Of a stretch of 64,000 bases of DNA, positions 19,336 through 27,868 are shown piece by piece; position 1 is the stretch's first letter; each line of letters starts with the position of its first letter. A program made the position numbers and the translations under genes. The notes beneath the pieces were generated by a model that worked only from the letters and a program-made list of their open reading frames with translations, made no database searches and was not told the DNA's origin. The stretch comes from an uncultured Blastocatellia bacterium (GTDB lineage Bacteria > Acidobacteriota > Blastocatellia > Pyrinomonadales > Pyrinomonadaceae), in contig CAMLLD010000030.1 in the NCBI GenBank assembly GCA_946480785.1, positions 3,828-67,827 on the forward strand, read 5' to 3'.

Positions 19336-20583
19336 GTGCTCCTCGTGAAACTCGTCTGCGCCAAGATCGCCTTGCTGCTGATCGTGCTCGCGTGCTGCGC
19401 CGCGCACCCCGACTCGTCTCGCGTACCCGCGCAAACCAAACGCATCGTGATCGCGGCGAGCACGCTGCTCGACGGCAAGGGTCACGTGCTGAAGAACACG
19501 CGCATCGTGATCGAGGGCGCGAAGATCGTGGTGATCGATCCGAATGCCGGTCCGGTCGATTACGACCTGCGCGGGCTGACGGTGTTGCCGGGTTGGATCG
19601 ACGCGCACGTACACATCACCTGGACGTTCGACGAGAACGGCAAGAGTCAGGGCGCTGGTCTAACAACGCCGCAAGCGATGCTAGCGTCGGCGGGCAATGC
19701 GTGGGCCACGCTCATGGCCGGTTTCACGACCGTACAAAGCGTCGGCGCTTTGTCTGACATTCCGTTGCGCGACGCGATCGCGAAGAGCGAGATCGCAGGG
19801 CCGCGAATTTTGACATCGGCGCAACCGTTGTTGGGCCAGGGTGATGCGTCCGGAACGCCCGACGAGATTCGCGCGTTTGTGCGCAAACAGAAAGAAGCGG
19901 GCGCGGACTTGATCAAGATCTTCGCGGCCAACAGTATTCGCCGTCCGGAGATGACGCTTTCCCCTGAACAACTCAACGCCGCGTGTGGTGAGGCGAAGAA
20001 ACTCGGATTGCGAACTTTAGTTCATGCGTACAAGGACGCGGTGCGCGCGGCGTCTCTGGCCGGTTGCACTGAGGTCGAGCACGGCGTTTTAGCGACCGAG
20101 GACGATCTCAAGCTGTTGGTCCAAAAAGGAACGTGGTTCGATCCGCAAGCGGGTCTGGTGATGGAGAATTACCTCGACAACAAAGCGCACTTTGTGGGCA
20201 CGCCGGGGTTCCCGGAAGAAACGTTTACCGCTATCAAAGAGCTGATTCCGGAGTATCGCGAGTTCTTCAAACGCGCTTTGAAAGTGCCGGGGCTGAAGAT
20301 CGTGTTTGGCTCGGATGCGCTTGCTGGATCGCATGGGCGGAACGCGGAAGAGTTTGTCGATCGCGTGCGCGAATGCGGGATGGATCCGATGCAAGCGATG
20401 GTTTCCGCCAACTCGCTCAACGCGGAAGCGCTTGGCATGTCGAATCAGATCGGCTCGATCGCGCCGGGGTTGCAAGCCGACATCATCGCGCTCGACGGCG
20501 ATCCGCTCGCCGACATCACCGCTGTACGGCGCGTGGTGTTCGTCATGAAAGGCGGCGTTGTTTACAAGAACGTCGCTCGTTAG
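19336..20583 (+). CDS. secreted metal-dependent amidohydrolase
   Basis: About 412-415 residues. It has a hydrophobic signal (CAKIALLLIVLACCAAH) with a possible lipobox-like Cys. Amidohydrolase-fold hallmarks are HVH in GWIDAHVHITW, a Lys-region GADLIKIFAAN, HAYKDAVRAASLAGC, EVEHG, and FGSDALAGSHGRN near residue 325. The set resembles imidazolonepropionase-like and prolidase-type hydrolases; the substrate is unknown. Start options are GTG at 19336 and GTG at 19345. Neither has a good ribosome site and both lie within 20 bases of the preceding terminator. Confidence 0.85.
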   Translation: MLLVKLVCAKIALLLIVLACCAAHPDSSRVPAQTKRIVIAASTLLDGKGHVLKNTRIVIEGAKIVVIDPNAGPVDYDLRGLTVLPGWIDAHVHITWTFDENGKSQGAGLTTPQAMLASAGNAWATLMAGFTTVQSVGALSDIPLRDAIAKSEIAGPRILTSAQPLLGQGDASGTPDEIRAFVRKQKEAGADLIKIFAANSIRRPEMTLSPEQLNAACGEAKKLGLRTLVHAYKDAVRAASLAGCTEVEHGVLATEDDLKLLVQKGTWFDPQAGLVMENYLDNKAHFVGTPGFPEETFTAIKELIPEYREFFKRALKVPGLKIVFGSDALAGSHGRNAEEFVDRVRECGMDPMQAMVSANSLNAEALGMSNQIGSIAPGLQADIIALDGDPLADITAVRRVVFVMKGGVVYKNVAR

Positions 20584-21036
20584 AATCCCTCTACCCCCTT
20601 GTCCCTCCGTTAATTGCTCTTTAGTGGCAGGCGAAGGATCACACTAGTCGTCAACGGACAGGTCTACGACCCGACGCCGAGAGGTGCGCGTGTTGCGGCT
20701 TGAGACGAAAGGCGAGAAACACCAAGACGACGAGTAGGCTGACGCAACGAGAGACCGAGGCGTGCCGTGAAAGCACGCGAGATCCTCTTCGTTCGTTCTA
20801 TTTGTTTAGGACCAGGTATTCAGTCTCTCACACGGGAGTGTAAGGACTTTCGTGATGCTGAAGCACACCGCAAAGCCGAAAAGCTTGAACGAGATCGTCA
20901 TTCGATTTTCTCCGGGGGATGTTGGAAACCGACTCGGCGCGCAGCATAGCGAAGGTCGCGGAGTTGAACAACGGTGAGCCCTGCCTAATTGTCTGGCAGC
21001 ATCCTGCCATTGCGTGCGTTCGTGATAATCGCTGGT
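20584..21036. other. 453-bp region without a supported gene
   Basis: Short frames exist on both strands (about 60 residues each) but none has a recognisable motif or ribosome site. The stretch is full of stop codons and may be decayed sequence. I see no repeat or RNA gene in it. Confidence 0.5.
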
Positions 21037-21624
21037 CTAACTATTCACCGCGGCGGCCTTTTGCATGAGCTCGCAGAGCTTCTTCGTGGTGTTGAGGTTT
21101 CGCACGGTCATGTCGCGAAAGATCTTGCGGCTGGAGAGCTTCTGCATGTTCGTGCGGTTGATCTCGCTTGCCTGAACGGACCATAGAACAGTGCCTGGAC
21201 GATAGGCGATCTGTTCGTGATCGCCTTTGGCGGTTAGTTCTTCGAGAATGTTTTCAGAGTCGATCGTGTGACGTAGGAACATGACGTTGTAGCGCCAGTC
21301 GGGGTCGGGCCAACTCTTCGGCAGGCTCACCACCAACTGTTCCATCTCGGCAAGACTGCGTATCACCACCTTCGATTCGAGTTGAAAGTCCTTGCTCAGC
21401 ATCTGCTCGATCTTGTTTTCGAGCTTCCTCGCGTCACTCTCTTTACTACTAAAGATCACATTCCCACTATTGATATACGTCGTAACCTGCTCGAACCCAG
21501 CTTCCTCAAACCTCTCCTTCAGCTCACGCATACTGATGATGTTATTCCCACCCACATTCACCCCCCGAAGCAACGCCACGAAGACGTTGAGACTCGACCT
21601 TTTAGCACGTGAACTCTTCGGCAT
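21037..21624 (-). CDS. DUF1697 family protein
   Basis: A 195-residue protein. It carries the DUF1697 signature FVALLRGVNVGGNNIISM near the N-terminus, followed by TTYINSGNVIFSS and a C-terminal TTKKLCELM. The family is widespread, cytoplasmic and of unknown function. The start at 21624 gives a short basic leader; the conserved domain begins at about residue 12. It is the downstream gene of a minus-strand series with two small hypothetical genes. Confidence 0.88.
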   Translation of the reverse strand: MPKSSRAKRSSLNVFVALLRGVNVGGNNIISMRELKERFEEAGFEQVTTYINSGNVIFSSKESDARKLENKIEQMLSKDFQLESKVVIRSLAEMEQLVVSLPKSWPDPDWRYNVMFLRHTIDSENILEELTAKGDHEQIAYRPGTVLWSVQASEINRTNMQKLSSRKIFRDMTVRNLNTTKKLCELMQKAAAVNS

Positions 21625-21646
21625 GATCTAACCTCTCCTAACGTTC

Positions 21647-21994
21647 CTAATCGCGGCCGCGCTCTAAGGCGTGGTAAACCTGTTCCACAGATACGAGTAC
21701 AGCTTCTTCCGACAGCACCTCCATCGCTACTCGCTTCAACTCACCAGTGTATGCTGCGACGCTAGTGTAATCGGTTGATAAAGCTAGCGGTACATCTGAA
21801 TAGACCACGTTTATGCGATCCGGAATGAGTTCACCGCTAGCTGAGAGGTAACTGCCTTCCAGGCCTCTTAGTGTGCTGCTACCGCCGAACGCGTAGGTAA
21901 ACTCTTCTGCAAGCGATCGTAGTAGATTTTGGTATTCTGACGAAGGAAGGTCTGGAACGTAGACCTCAATTCTTACGCGCTCGAGCAGTGGCAA
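21647..21994 (-). CDS. hypothetical protein, translationally coupled to the small gene upstream
   Basis: A 115-residue protein with no family I recognise. It contains RIEVYVPDLPSSEYQNLLRSL and GGSSTLRGLEGSYLSASGE, suggesting an alpha/beta fold. The start is a TTG at 21994 with AAAGGAG 7 bases before it. That ribosome site is inside the 48-residue gene at 21966-22112, so the two genes overlap by 29 bases in different frames. Confidence 0.65.
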   Translation of the reverse strand: MPLLERVRIEVYVPDLPSSEYQNLLRSLAEEFTYAFGGSSTLRGLEGSYLSASGELIPDRINVVYSDVPLALSTDYTSVAAYTGELKRVAMEVLSEEAVLVSVEQVYHALERGRD

Positions 21995-22112
21995 GGAACT
22001 GCTCCTTTCGTTTCGAAAACTCTTTCATTCGCTGCAAAGCTTCTTCGCGAGAGATTGTTGCGCGGCGAGGACGCTCAACTTTTATTTCTTTTGAGGTTTT
22101 TAGTTTTTTCAT
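21966..22112 (-). CDS. 48-residue basic protein overlapping the next gene
   Basis: From the ATG at 22110-22112 the frame runs MKKLKTSKEIKVERPRRA and ends at a TGA at 21966-21968. It is strongly basic, with ISREEALQRMKEFSKRKEQF forming a likely amphipathic helix. It overlaps the next gene and carries that gene's ribosome site. The pairing resembles toxin-antitoxin or regulator pairs, but no family is recognised. Confidence 0.55.
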   Translation of the reverse strand: MKKLKTSKEIKVERPRRATISREEALQRMKEFSKRKEQFLATARARKN

Positions 22113-22146
22113 AGACGGATTCTACCGCGCCGTTTGAACAAGTCAA

Positions 22147-22464
22147 CTACCACATCGGCGCCTGGTCATCGGAGGTGCGAGAACGCCAGTAGCCGGGACG
22201 CCGGCGATGGTGTGCTACTGACACTATGAGTACGCCATCCGATTCCAAAGAGTAGATTAGATTGAACGGAAATCTATGAAGCAAGATGCTCCGCAAACCG
22301 TCACCAACTTCGACTCCGGTTTTCGGGTACACACACAGTCTATCGACTCCCTGTTGTATGTCATCGAGAAAGTCGCTTCCCAAGCCTATACATCTGCTCT
22401 CGTAGAACACGGCCGCTTCAGACATTTCGTCCTCGGCTATGGAGAGTAAGCGATAGCCGATCAT
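22147..22464 (-). CDS. RelE/ParE-type toxin
   Basis: A 105-residue protein of the ParE/RelE superfamily: AEDEMSEAAVFYESRCIGLGSDFLDDI, then VYPKTGVEVGDGLRSILLHRFPFNLIY and IVSVAHHRRRPGYW. The last segment, VAHxRRxPxYW, is the usual ParE C-terminal signature. ParE toxins poison DNA gyrase, while RelE toxins cleave mRNA; the ParE side is favoured here by sequence. Its ATG overlaps the antitoxin stop by 4 bases. Confidence 0.88.
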   Translation of the reverse strand: MIGYRLLSIAEDEMSEAAVFYESRCIGLGSDFLDDIQQGVDRLCVYPKTGVEVGDGLRSILLHRFPFNLIYSLESDGVLIVSVAHHRRRPGYWRSRTSDDQAPMW

Positions 22465-22691
22465 TTGATACGCTGGCGCGCCCTCGCCATCGCTTCATCC
22501 CCAGGAACGGACTGCAACTCCCCTCTGAGATAAGCTTCGTACCGGCGGCGCGACTCCGCAATCCACAACTGCTCCACATCCGCGTCCGCAGCGGAATCGA
22601 GTTCCTCTATCAATAAATGAGCGAGAGCCGCTTTTTCTTGTACGGTTAGCAACTGTGCCTGCTTTTGCACTTGGTCAAATAATGGACTCAT
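22461..22691 (-). CDS. antitoxin of the addiction-module component family (TIGR02574-like)
   Basis: About 76 residues, starting MSPLFDQVQKQAQLLTVQEK. It has the LTVQEKAALAHLLIEELDS and EAMARARQRI segments typical of antitoxins found next to ParE-type toxins. The start at 22691 is preferred to the ATG at 22703 because a TATAAT at 22702-22707 would otherwise lie inside the gene. Confidence 0.85.
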   Translation of the reverse strand: MSPLFDQVQKQAQLLTVQEKAALAHLLIEELDSAADADVEQLWIAESRRRYEAYLRGELQSVPGDEAMARARQRIK

Positions 22692-22701
22692 AAGTAGGCG
22701 C

Positions 22702-22707
22702 ATTATA
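22702..22707 (-). promoter_or_regulatory. TATAAT -10 box of the toxin-antitoxin operon
   Basis: A perfect TATAAT on the minus strand lies 10 bases before the chosen antitoxin ATG, implying a near-leaderless transcript. A -35 box is weak. Confidence 0.45.
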
Positions 22708-22799
22708 CCACCGGCAGAAATACATGTGTTGGACCCTTGGAAAAGTTTTCAGCCTCGAATCGGGCCGGAAAAAACTTCGGCCTAAGCAACGTTACGAGC

Positions 22800-22805
22800 T
22801 ATAAT
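22800..22805 (+). promoter_or_regulatory. TATAAT -10 box for the TonB receptor gene
   Basis: TATAAT at 22800-22805, with a weak -35 (TTCGGC, 18-base spacer). A small GGCCG/CGGCC hairpin overlaps the spacer region. The ribosome site AAGGAG precedes the ATG at 22881. Confidence 0.45.
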
Positions 22806-22880
22806 CCTCAGCGCGCTCACACGCTGGTCCATAACCGTTTTCAACTAATTCACTTCGCTCGCTCAACAAGGAGCCACGAC

Positions 22881-25800
22881 ATGAAACGCATCACCAAGCT
22901 CCGCGACAGCATACTCCTGATCCTCTTCGCGACAACACTCGCTTCTGCGCAAACGTTTCGCGGCACGATCCTCGGCACTGTTACCGACCCGAACGGCGCG
23001 GTCGTCGCCGGCGCGAAGGTCACTGCCAAGAACACGAGCACCGGACTCGAGCGCTCGACCACCACGGACGAAGCCGGCAACTACACCATTCCCGAATTGC
23101 CGATTGGTCCATACGAAGTGCGCGTTGAGCAAACAGGCTTCGCGGCCGGAGTCGTGTCCAACGTGACCGTCGCCGTGGCCAGCGAACGTCGTGTCGACGT
23201 GAACCTGAGTGTCGCCGGTCAGGAGAACCTCGTGATCATCGCGCCAGCCGTGCAGGCCGAGACCACTACCAACACGCTCGGCGGCACGATCGACGCAAAG
23301 GCCGCCGCGGACCTGCCCATCAATGGCCGCGACTTCACGAAGTTTCTCGTCATGGTTCCCGGCGCGACCGGCGATCCTTCAGGCGCGACCGATTCGCCCG
23401 GCTCCTTCGGCCTGTTCAGCGCGAACGGCAATCGCGGCCGCGCGAACAATTACCTGCTCGACGGCACCGACATGAACGACGGTTATCGCAATCTGCCCGC
23501 GATCAACGAAGCCGGCGTCTTCGGCACGCCCGCAACGATTCTGCCCATCGAAGCGATCTCGGAAGCCGCAATACTTTCCAACTTCGAAGCTGAGTACGGC
23601 CGCAACTCCGGCGCGATCGTCAACATCGTCACCAAGTCAGGCACAAACGACTTTCACGGCTCGCTGTTTGAATTCTTCCGCAACGACAAACTCGACGCGC
23701 GCAACTTCTTCAACCCCGAACCCGATCCGCAAACTCAGTTTCGCAACAACCAATTCGGCGGCGCGCTCGGTGGTCCAATCGTGCGCAATCGCACCTTCTT
23801 CTATTTCGCTTACGAAGGCCAGCGCGAACGCGTCGGACTGAACTCCACGGCGCGTGTGCCCGATCCGGGCGAGATCGCGGCGCTCGGTGGTCCAACGAAT
23901 CCCGTCATCGCGCGTTTGCTCGCGCGCAATCCGTGGCCCGCGCCGAACCGGCCGCTGCCGCTTTTCGACAACACCGGCCGCCCGAACCTCTTCGTCACCA
24001 CGCCGGCTTCGAACGACGTCGACAGTTTGATCGCGAAGATCGATCACTCGTTTACTAAAGACATCCAGCTCACGGGCCGCTATTTTTACGGCACGAGCGA
24101 CCAGTCGTTTCCGCTCGCGATCCTCGCGGGCAACATCCTGCCGGGCTACAACACGACCACGCCGACGAAGGTTCATCTCGTGTCGCTCTCGCTTCTGAAT
24201 GTCATCTCGTCGACGAAAGTGAACGAAGTACGCTTCGGTTTCAACCGCTTTAAGGAAGGTTTCTTTCCCGAAGACAACGATTTCGATCCGCGTTCGATCG
24301 GACTCAACACAGGCATCACCAGCGAGCAGGATTTCGGTCTGCCGCAGATTCGTATTCACGACGATCTGGGAATCGCGAATGTCGGCGCGACGCTGTCCGT
24401 CCCGCGCGCACGCACCGACATCAACTATCAGTTGATCGACAACTTCTCGTGGAAACTCGCGCGCCACGACCTGAAGTTTGGTTACGAGTTTCGGCGCACG
24501 ACCGTGGACCAGTTCTTCGACGCCGGTTATCGCGGGCGTTTGGACTTCGACTCGCTCGCTGATTTTCTTTCCGGCACACTCAGCGGCGGCCGCGCCGCGC
24601 GCGGAAATTCCAGTCGCTTCACTTTCCAAAACTCGTACGCCGGTTACGCGCAGGACACGTTTCGCTGGCGGCCCGACTTCACGCTCAATCTCGGACTGCG
24701 TTGGGACTACTTCGGCGTCATCGACGAACGCGACCATCTGTTGAGTAACTTCAATCCGGCGGTTGGCTTGGTCCAGGTCGGTTCGCCCGGACTGCCGCGT
24801 CTCTACGATCGCGACTGGAACAATTTCTCGCCGCGTCTCGGGTTCGCGTGGAATGTTCATGGAAACAGCAAAACTGTCGTGCGTGCGGGTTGGGGCCTGT
24901 TCTACGATGCGTTTTCGCAGGACTTCTTCGCCGGACAACTGCCGTTCAATACGTTCAATCCGGGGCCGGCTTTCAATCCGGTTGGACCAGCGCCGGTGCT
25001 CTTCTCTTTCTCGACGGTCTCAACGATCCAGAACAACGTTCCGATCTTCACTGACTTCCTCGACTCCGACGTGTTCGCGGTCGATCCGAATCTGCGCACG
25101 CCGTACGTGCAGAATTACAATCTGAATATTCAGCGCGAGTTGTTCCGCAACGGCGTGTTGGAAGTTGGTTACGTCGGCTCGCACGGCACGCACCTGTTTC
25201 GCTATCGCGACATCAACCAGCCGGTGAATCCGAGCGTCTCTTCGGCGCGGCCGTTCGACAATGGACCATTCGCGCCGTCGGGCGGCACGTTCTTCTACGT
25301 CAATCAACTCGAGACCACCGCGATCTCGAATTACAACGCGCTGCAAACGAGTTTCTCCGTGCGCGACCGGCGCGGCTTCTCGGCGCAGGTCAACTACACC
25401 TGGTCGCATTCGATCGACAACGCGTCTGACGGCCAGGACTACGTCGCGAACGCAACCCAGCCGGACAACAGCTTTTGCACGAAGTGTGAGAAAGCGAATT
25501 CGAACTTCGATAACCGACATCGCTTCGTCGTCACTGCGAGTTATGCGTTGCCGAATTTTTCCCACTCGCATCCGCGGCTTGGTAGTGGTTGGCAACTGAA
25601 CACGATCGTGACGATACGCAGCGGCAATCCGTTTCACCTGACGCTGTTTGACGATTACAACAACACGGGCGAGTTTTTCCCGCGTCCCGATCTCATCGGC
25701 GATCCGTACGCGGGCACGCACGCGCCCGATCAGTTCATCAACCTCGCTGCTTTCAAGGTGCCGTGCACGCTCGATCCGGCGGGCGACGGCAGCGCTGCTT

Positions 25801-26144
25801 CGTGTATTCCCGGCACGTGGCACTTCGGTTCGCTCGGCCGCAACGCGCTGCGTGGTCCGGGTTATCACAATGTTGACTTCTCGATCTTCAAGGACACGAA
25901 GCTGACGGAGAAGCTGCGCATGCAACTGCGCGCCGAAGTCTTCAACATCTTCAACCATCCGAACTTCTCGAATCCTTTGCTGCCGAGTTTCGCCGCCGAC
26001 ATGACGTCGTCGATCGACCCCGTGACCGGACGCGGCACGGGCTTTCTCCCGATCACCGTGACGCCCGATGTGGGCATCGGCAATCCGTTCCTCGGCGGCG
26101 GCGGCCCACGCGATATTCAGCTCGCGGTGAAGTTTATTTTCTGA
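22881..26144 (+). CDS. TonB-dependent receptor, Oar-like
   Basis: About 1087 residues. A signal peptide (ILLILFATTLASAQT) is followed by a carboxypeptidase-regulatory-like domain (GTVTDPNGAVVAGAKVTA), then a plug (NGRDFTKFLVMVPG, NNYLLDGTDMNDG) and a long outer-membrane barrel ending in a C-terminal Phe (LAVKFIF). This layout is characteristic of the many acidobacterial Oar-type receptors, thought to import oligosaccharides or peptides. The ATG at 22881 is chosen from AAGGAG seven bases upstream; the open frame extends 48 codons further but lacks a signal there. Confidence 0.93.
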   Translation: MKRITKLRDSILLILFATTLASAQTFRGTILGTVTDPNGAVVAGAKVTAKNTSTGLERSTTTDEAGNYTIPELPIGPYEVRVEQTGFAAGVVSNVTVAVASERRVDVNLSVAGQENLVIIAPAVQAETTTNTLGGTIDAKAAADLPINGRDFTKFLVMVPGATGDPSGATDSPGSFGLFSANGNRGRANNYLLDGTDMNDGYRNLPAINEAGVFGTPATILPIEAISEAAILSNFEAEYGRNSGAIVNIVTKSGTNDFHGSLFEFFRNDKLDARNFFNPEPDPQTQFRNNQFGGALGGPIVRNRTFFYFAYEGQRERVGLNSTARVPDPGEIAALGGPTNPVIARLLARNPWPAPNRPLPLFDNTGRPNLFVTTPASNDVDSLIAKIDHSFTKDIQLTGRYFYGTSDQSFPLAILAGNILPGYNTTTPTKVHLVSLSLLNVISSTKVNEVRFGFNRFKEGFFPEDNDFDPRSIGLNTGITSEQDFGLPQIRIHDDLGIANVGATLSVPRARTDINYQLIDNFSWKLARHDLKFGYEFRRTTVDQFFDAGYRGRLDFDSLADFLSGTLSGGRAARGNSSRFTFQNSYAGYAQDTFRWRPDFTLNLGLRWDYFGVIDERDHLLSNFNPAVGLVQVGSPGLPRLYDRDWNNFSPRLGFAWNVHGNSKTVVRAGWGLFYDAFSQDFFAGQLPFNTFNPGPAFNPVGPAPVLFSFSTVSTIQNNVPIFTDFLDSDVFAVDPNLRTPYVQNYNLNIQRELFRNGVLEVGYVGSHGTHLFRYRDINQPVNPSVSSARPFDNGPFAPSGGTFFYVNQLETTAISNYNALQTSFSVRDRRGFSAQVNYTWSHSIDNASDGQDYVANATQPDNSFCTKCEKANSNFDNRHRFVVTASYALPNFSHSHPRLGSGWQLNTIVTIRSGNPFHLTLFDDYNNTGEFFPRPDLIGDPYAGTHAPDQFINLAAFKVPCTLDPAGDGSAASCIPGTWHFGSLGRNALRGPGYHNVDFSIFKDTKLTEKLRMQLRAEVFNIFNHPNFSNPLLPSFAADMTSSIDPVTGRGTGFLPITVTPDVGIGNPFLGGGGPRDIQLAVKFIF

Positions 26145-26171
26145 CCATTTATTTTCCGACCAGGAGATGAA

Positions 26172-26897
26172 ATGAGTACCAGCGCGACTGACCTGGCGAT
26201 CGGCGACATCATCACCGCCGCGGATCCGCAGAACATCGGCGAGGTCATCGAGATGATGACGGCGATCGATGCCGTGCTGCCGGGCACCGACGGTCTCAAG
26301 TGGTTCAACTGGCTGTATCTCACCGTCACTAAAGGCGTGCAGAGCAATCCGGCGAGCGCTGGTTTCAACGACCCTGACTGGTTGCTGCGTCTCGACGTGA
26401 TCTTCGCGGGATTCTATTTTGCGGCGGTCAACAAATTCATCAATCAGCGCGAGGTGCCGAGTTCGTGGCAAGCGTTGTTTGAAGCGCGGCACAAGTTAGG
26501 CATCGAGCGCATTCAGTTTGCGCTCGCGGGCATGAACGCGCACATCAATCACGATCTGTCGCTGGCGCTGCTGCAAACAAACGCCGAGTTGAATGTGGCG
26601 CCCGTGAAAGGCGGCCCCGAGCATCAGGACTACGAACGCGTCAACGAGATCCTCGAACACGTTCTTCCCGAAACTCTACAGATGCTCGCCGAAGGAGGAA
26701 TTCTCGGCGAGCTCGCGCAGGACACCGGCAAGGTGGGCCAACTACTGGCGATCTGGAACGTGCGCCAGGCCCGCGACCTGGCCTGGGACTTCGCCGATCA
26801 CCTGAAACCCATGGGCCCCCTGAAACGCCAACTCTTCCTCCTGACCCAGGACAAACTAACCGGCGTAATCGGCCGCAGCCTGTTGTTGCACCACTAA
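26172..26897 (+). CDS. DUF5995 family protein
   Basis: A 241-residue, mainly helical cytoplasmic protein. The segments WFNWLYLTVTKGV, FAGFYFAAVNKF, and NAHINHDLSLALL match the DUF5995 family. No activity is known; His pairs (HINHDL) could bind metal. It lies 27 bases after the TonB receptor and 5 bases before the next gene, so it is likely in the same transcript. Confidence 0.75.
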   Translation: MSTSATDLAIGDIITAADPQNIGEVIEMMTAIDAVLPGTDGLKWFNWLYLTVTKGVQSNPASAGFNDPDWLLRLDVIFAGFYFAAVNKFINQREVPSSWQALFEARHKLGIERIQFALAGMNAHINHDLSLALLQTNAELNVAPVKGGPEHQDYERVNEILEHVLPETLQMLAEGGILGELAQDTGKVGQLLAIWNVRQARDLAWDFADHLKPMGPLKRQLFLLTQDKLTGVIGRSLLLHH

Positions 26898-26902
26898 AAA
26901 CG

Positions 26903-27856
26903 ATGAGACTAAATTCAACGTTACTCACACTCAGCGCGCTGTTTATCATGTGCGTGATGAATGTTAACGCACAGCAAAAGCCTTGTTTGACGGCGTCCAA
27001 GTTTGGCCCCGACGACCAGATCGGGAATGTGAATTACATCACGCCCGCCAAGACGCTCGAGGCGACGAAGCTCGTCACCACGGGCAAGAGTTATCGACTC
27101 GCGATCGAGACCAACAAGGACACGCCCGCGTTTCCGCCACGCACTTTCAACGTGACGATTACGCAACCAACGCAGGTCGCGGGCGGCTCGCTTGGTCCAA
27201 CTAAGACCACTTATAACGACGACATGGTTGTCGGCTGGAATGGAGTCGGCACGCAGATCGACGGCCTCGGCCATATCGGCATCGACTATCTCTACTACAA
27301 TTGCAATAAGGCCACGGATTTCGTCGCTACCGATGGTCTCAAGAAACTCGGCGTCGAACACATTCCCGCCATCGCGACGCGCGGCGTGCTGCTCGACATG
27401 GCCGGTTACTTCAACACCGACATCGTCAAAGAAGGAACCGCATTCACCCGCGCCGACATCGAAGGCGCGATGAAACGCCAGGGCATAAAGTCGATCGAGA
27501 AAGGCGACGTCGTTCTCTTTTATACCGGCTGGTTGAAACTGCTCGGCAAGGACAACAAGCGCTTCGCTTCGGTTGCGCCCGGACTCGGCCGCGACGGCGC
27601 GAGGTACCTCGCGTCAAAGGAAGTGGCGATGATCGGTTCCGACACGTGGAGCTTCGAGGCGGTCCCGTTTGAAAAAGACGCGGGCATTTTCGAGGTCCAC
27701 CAGATACTCATCCCGATGAACGGTATTCACATACTCGAATACATCAACACCGAAGAGATGGTGCGAGATCAGGCGTGGGAATTCTTGTTCACACTCGGAC
27801 CAGCGCGCATCACGGGCGGCGTGCAAGCCATCGTGAACCCGATCGCGATCAAATAG
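26903..27856 (+). CDS. secreted cyclase-family hydrolase (kynurenine formamidase-like)
   Basis: A 317-residue protein with a signal peptide (LLTLSALFIMCVMNVNAQQ). The cyclase fold motif is in GVGTQIDGLGHIGID. In most members this is HxGTHxDxPxH. Here the His in the THxD position is Gln, so metal binding may differ. A C-terminal half containing DVVLFYTGW and LGRDGARYL fits the family. It may open small cyclic amides or esters. Confidence 0.8.
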   Translation: MRLNSTLLTLSALFIMCVMNVNAQQKPCLTASKFGPDDQIGNVNYITPAKTLEATKLVTTGKSYRLAIETNKDTPAFPPRTFNVTITQPTQVAGGSLGPTKTTYNDDMVVGWNGVGTQIDGLGHIGIDYLYYNCNKATDFVATDGLKKLGVEHIPAIATRGVLLDMAGYFNTDIVKEGTAFTRADIEGAMKRQGIKSIEKGDVVLFYTGWLKLLGKDNKRFASVAPGLGRDGARYLASKEVAMIGSDTWSFEAVPFEKDAGIFEVHQILIPMNGIHILEYINTEEMVRDQAWEFLFTLGPARITGGVQAIVNPIAIK

Positions 27857-27868
27857 GACTCACGAAAG

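Noticed and set aside
20767..21010. Two 60-residue frames in the gap before DUF1697
   Set aside because: No ribosome site, motif or coding bias; not reported as genes.
23637..26492. Long minus-strand frames of over 400 residues inside the TonB receptor gene
   Set aside because: They are antisense to a well-supported gene, Arg-rich and without domains; they result from the GC-skewed codon pattern.
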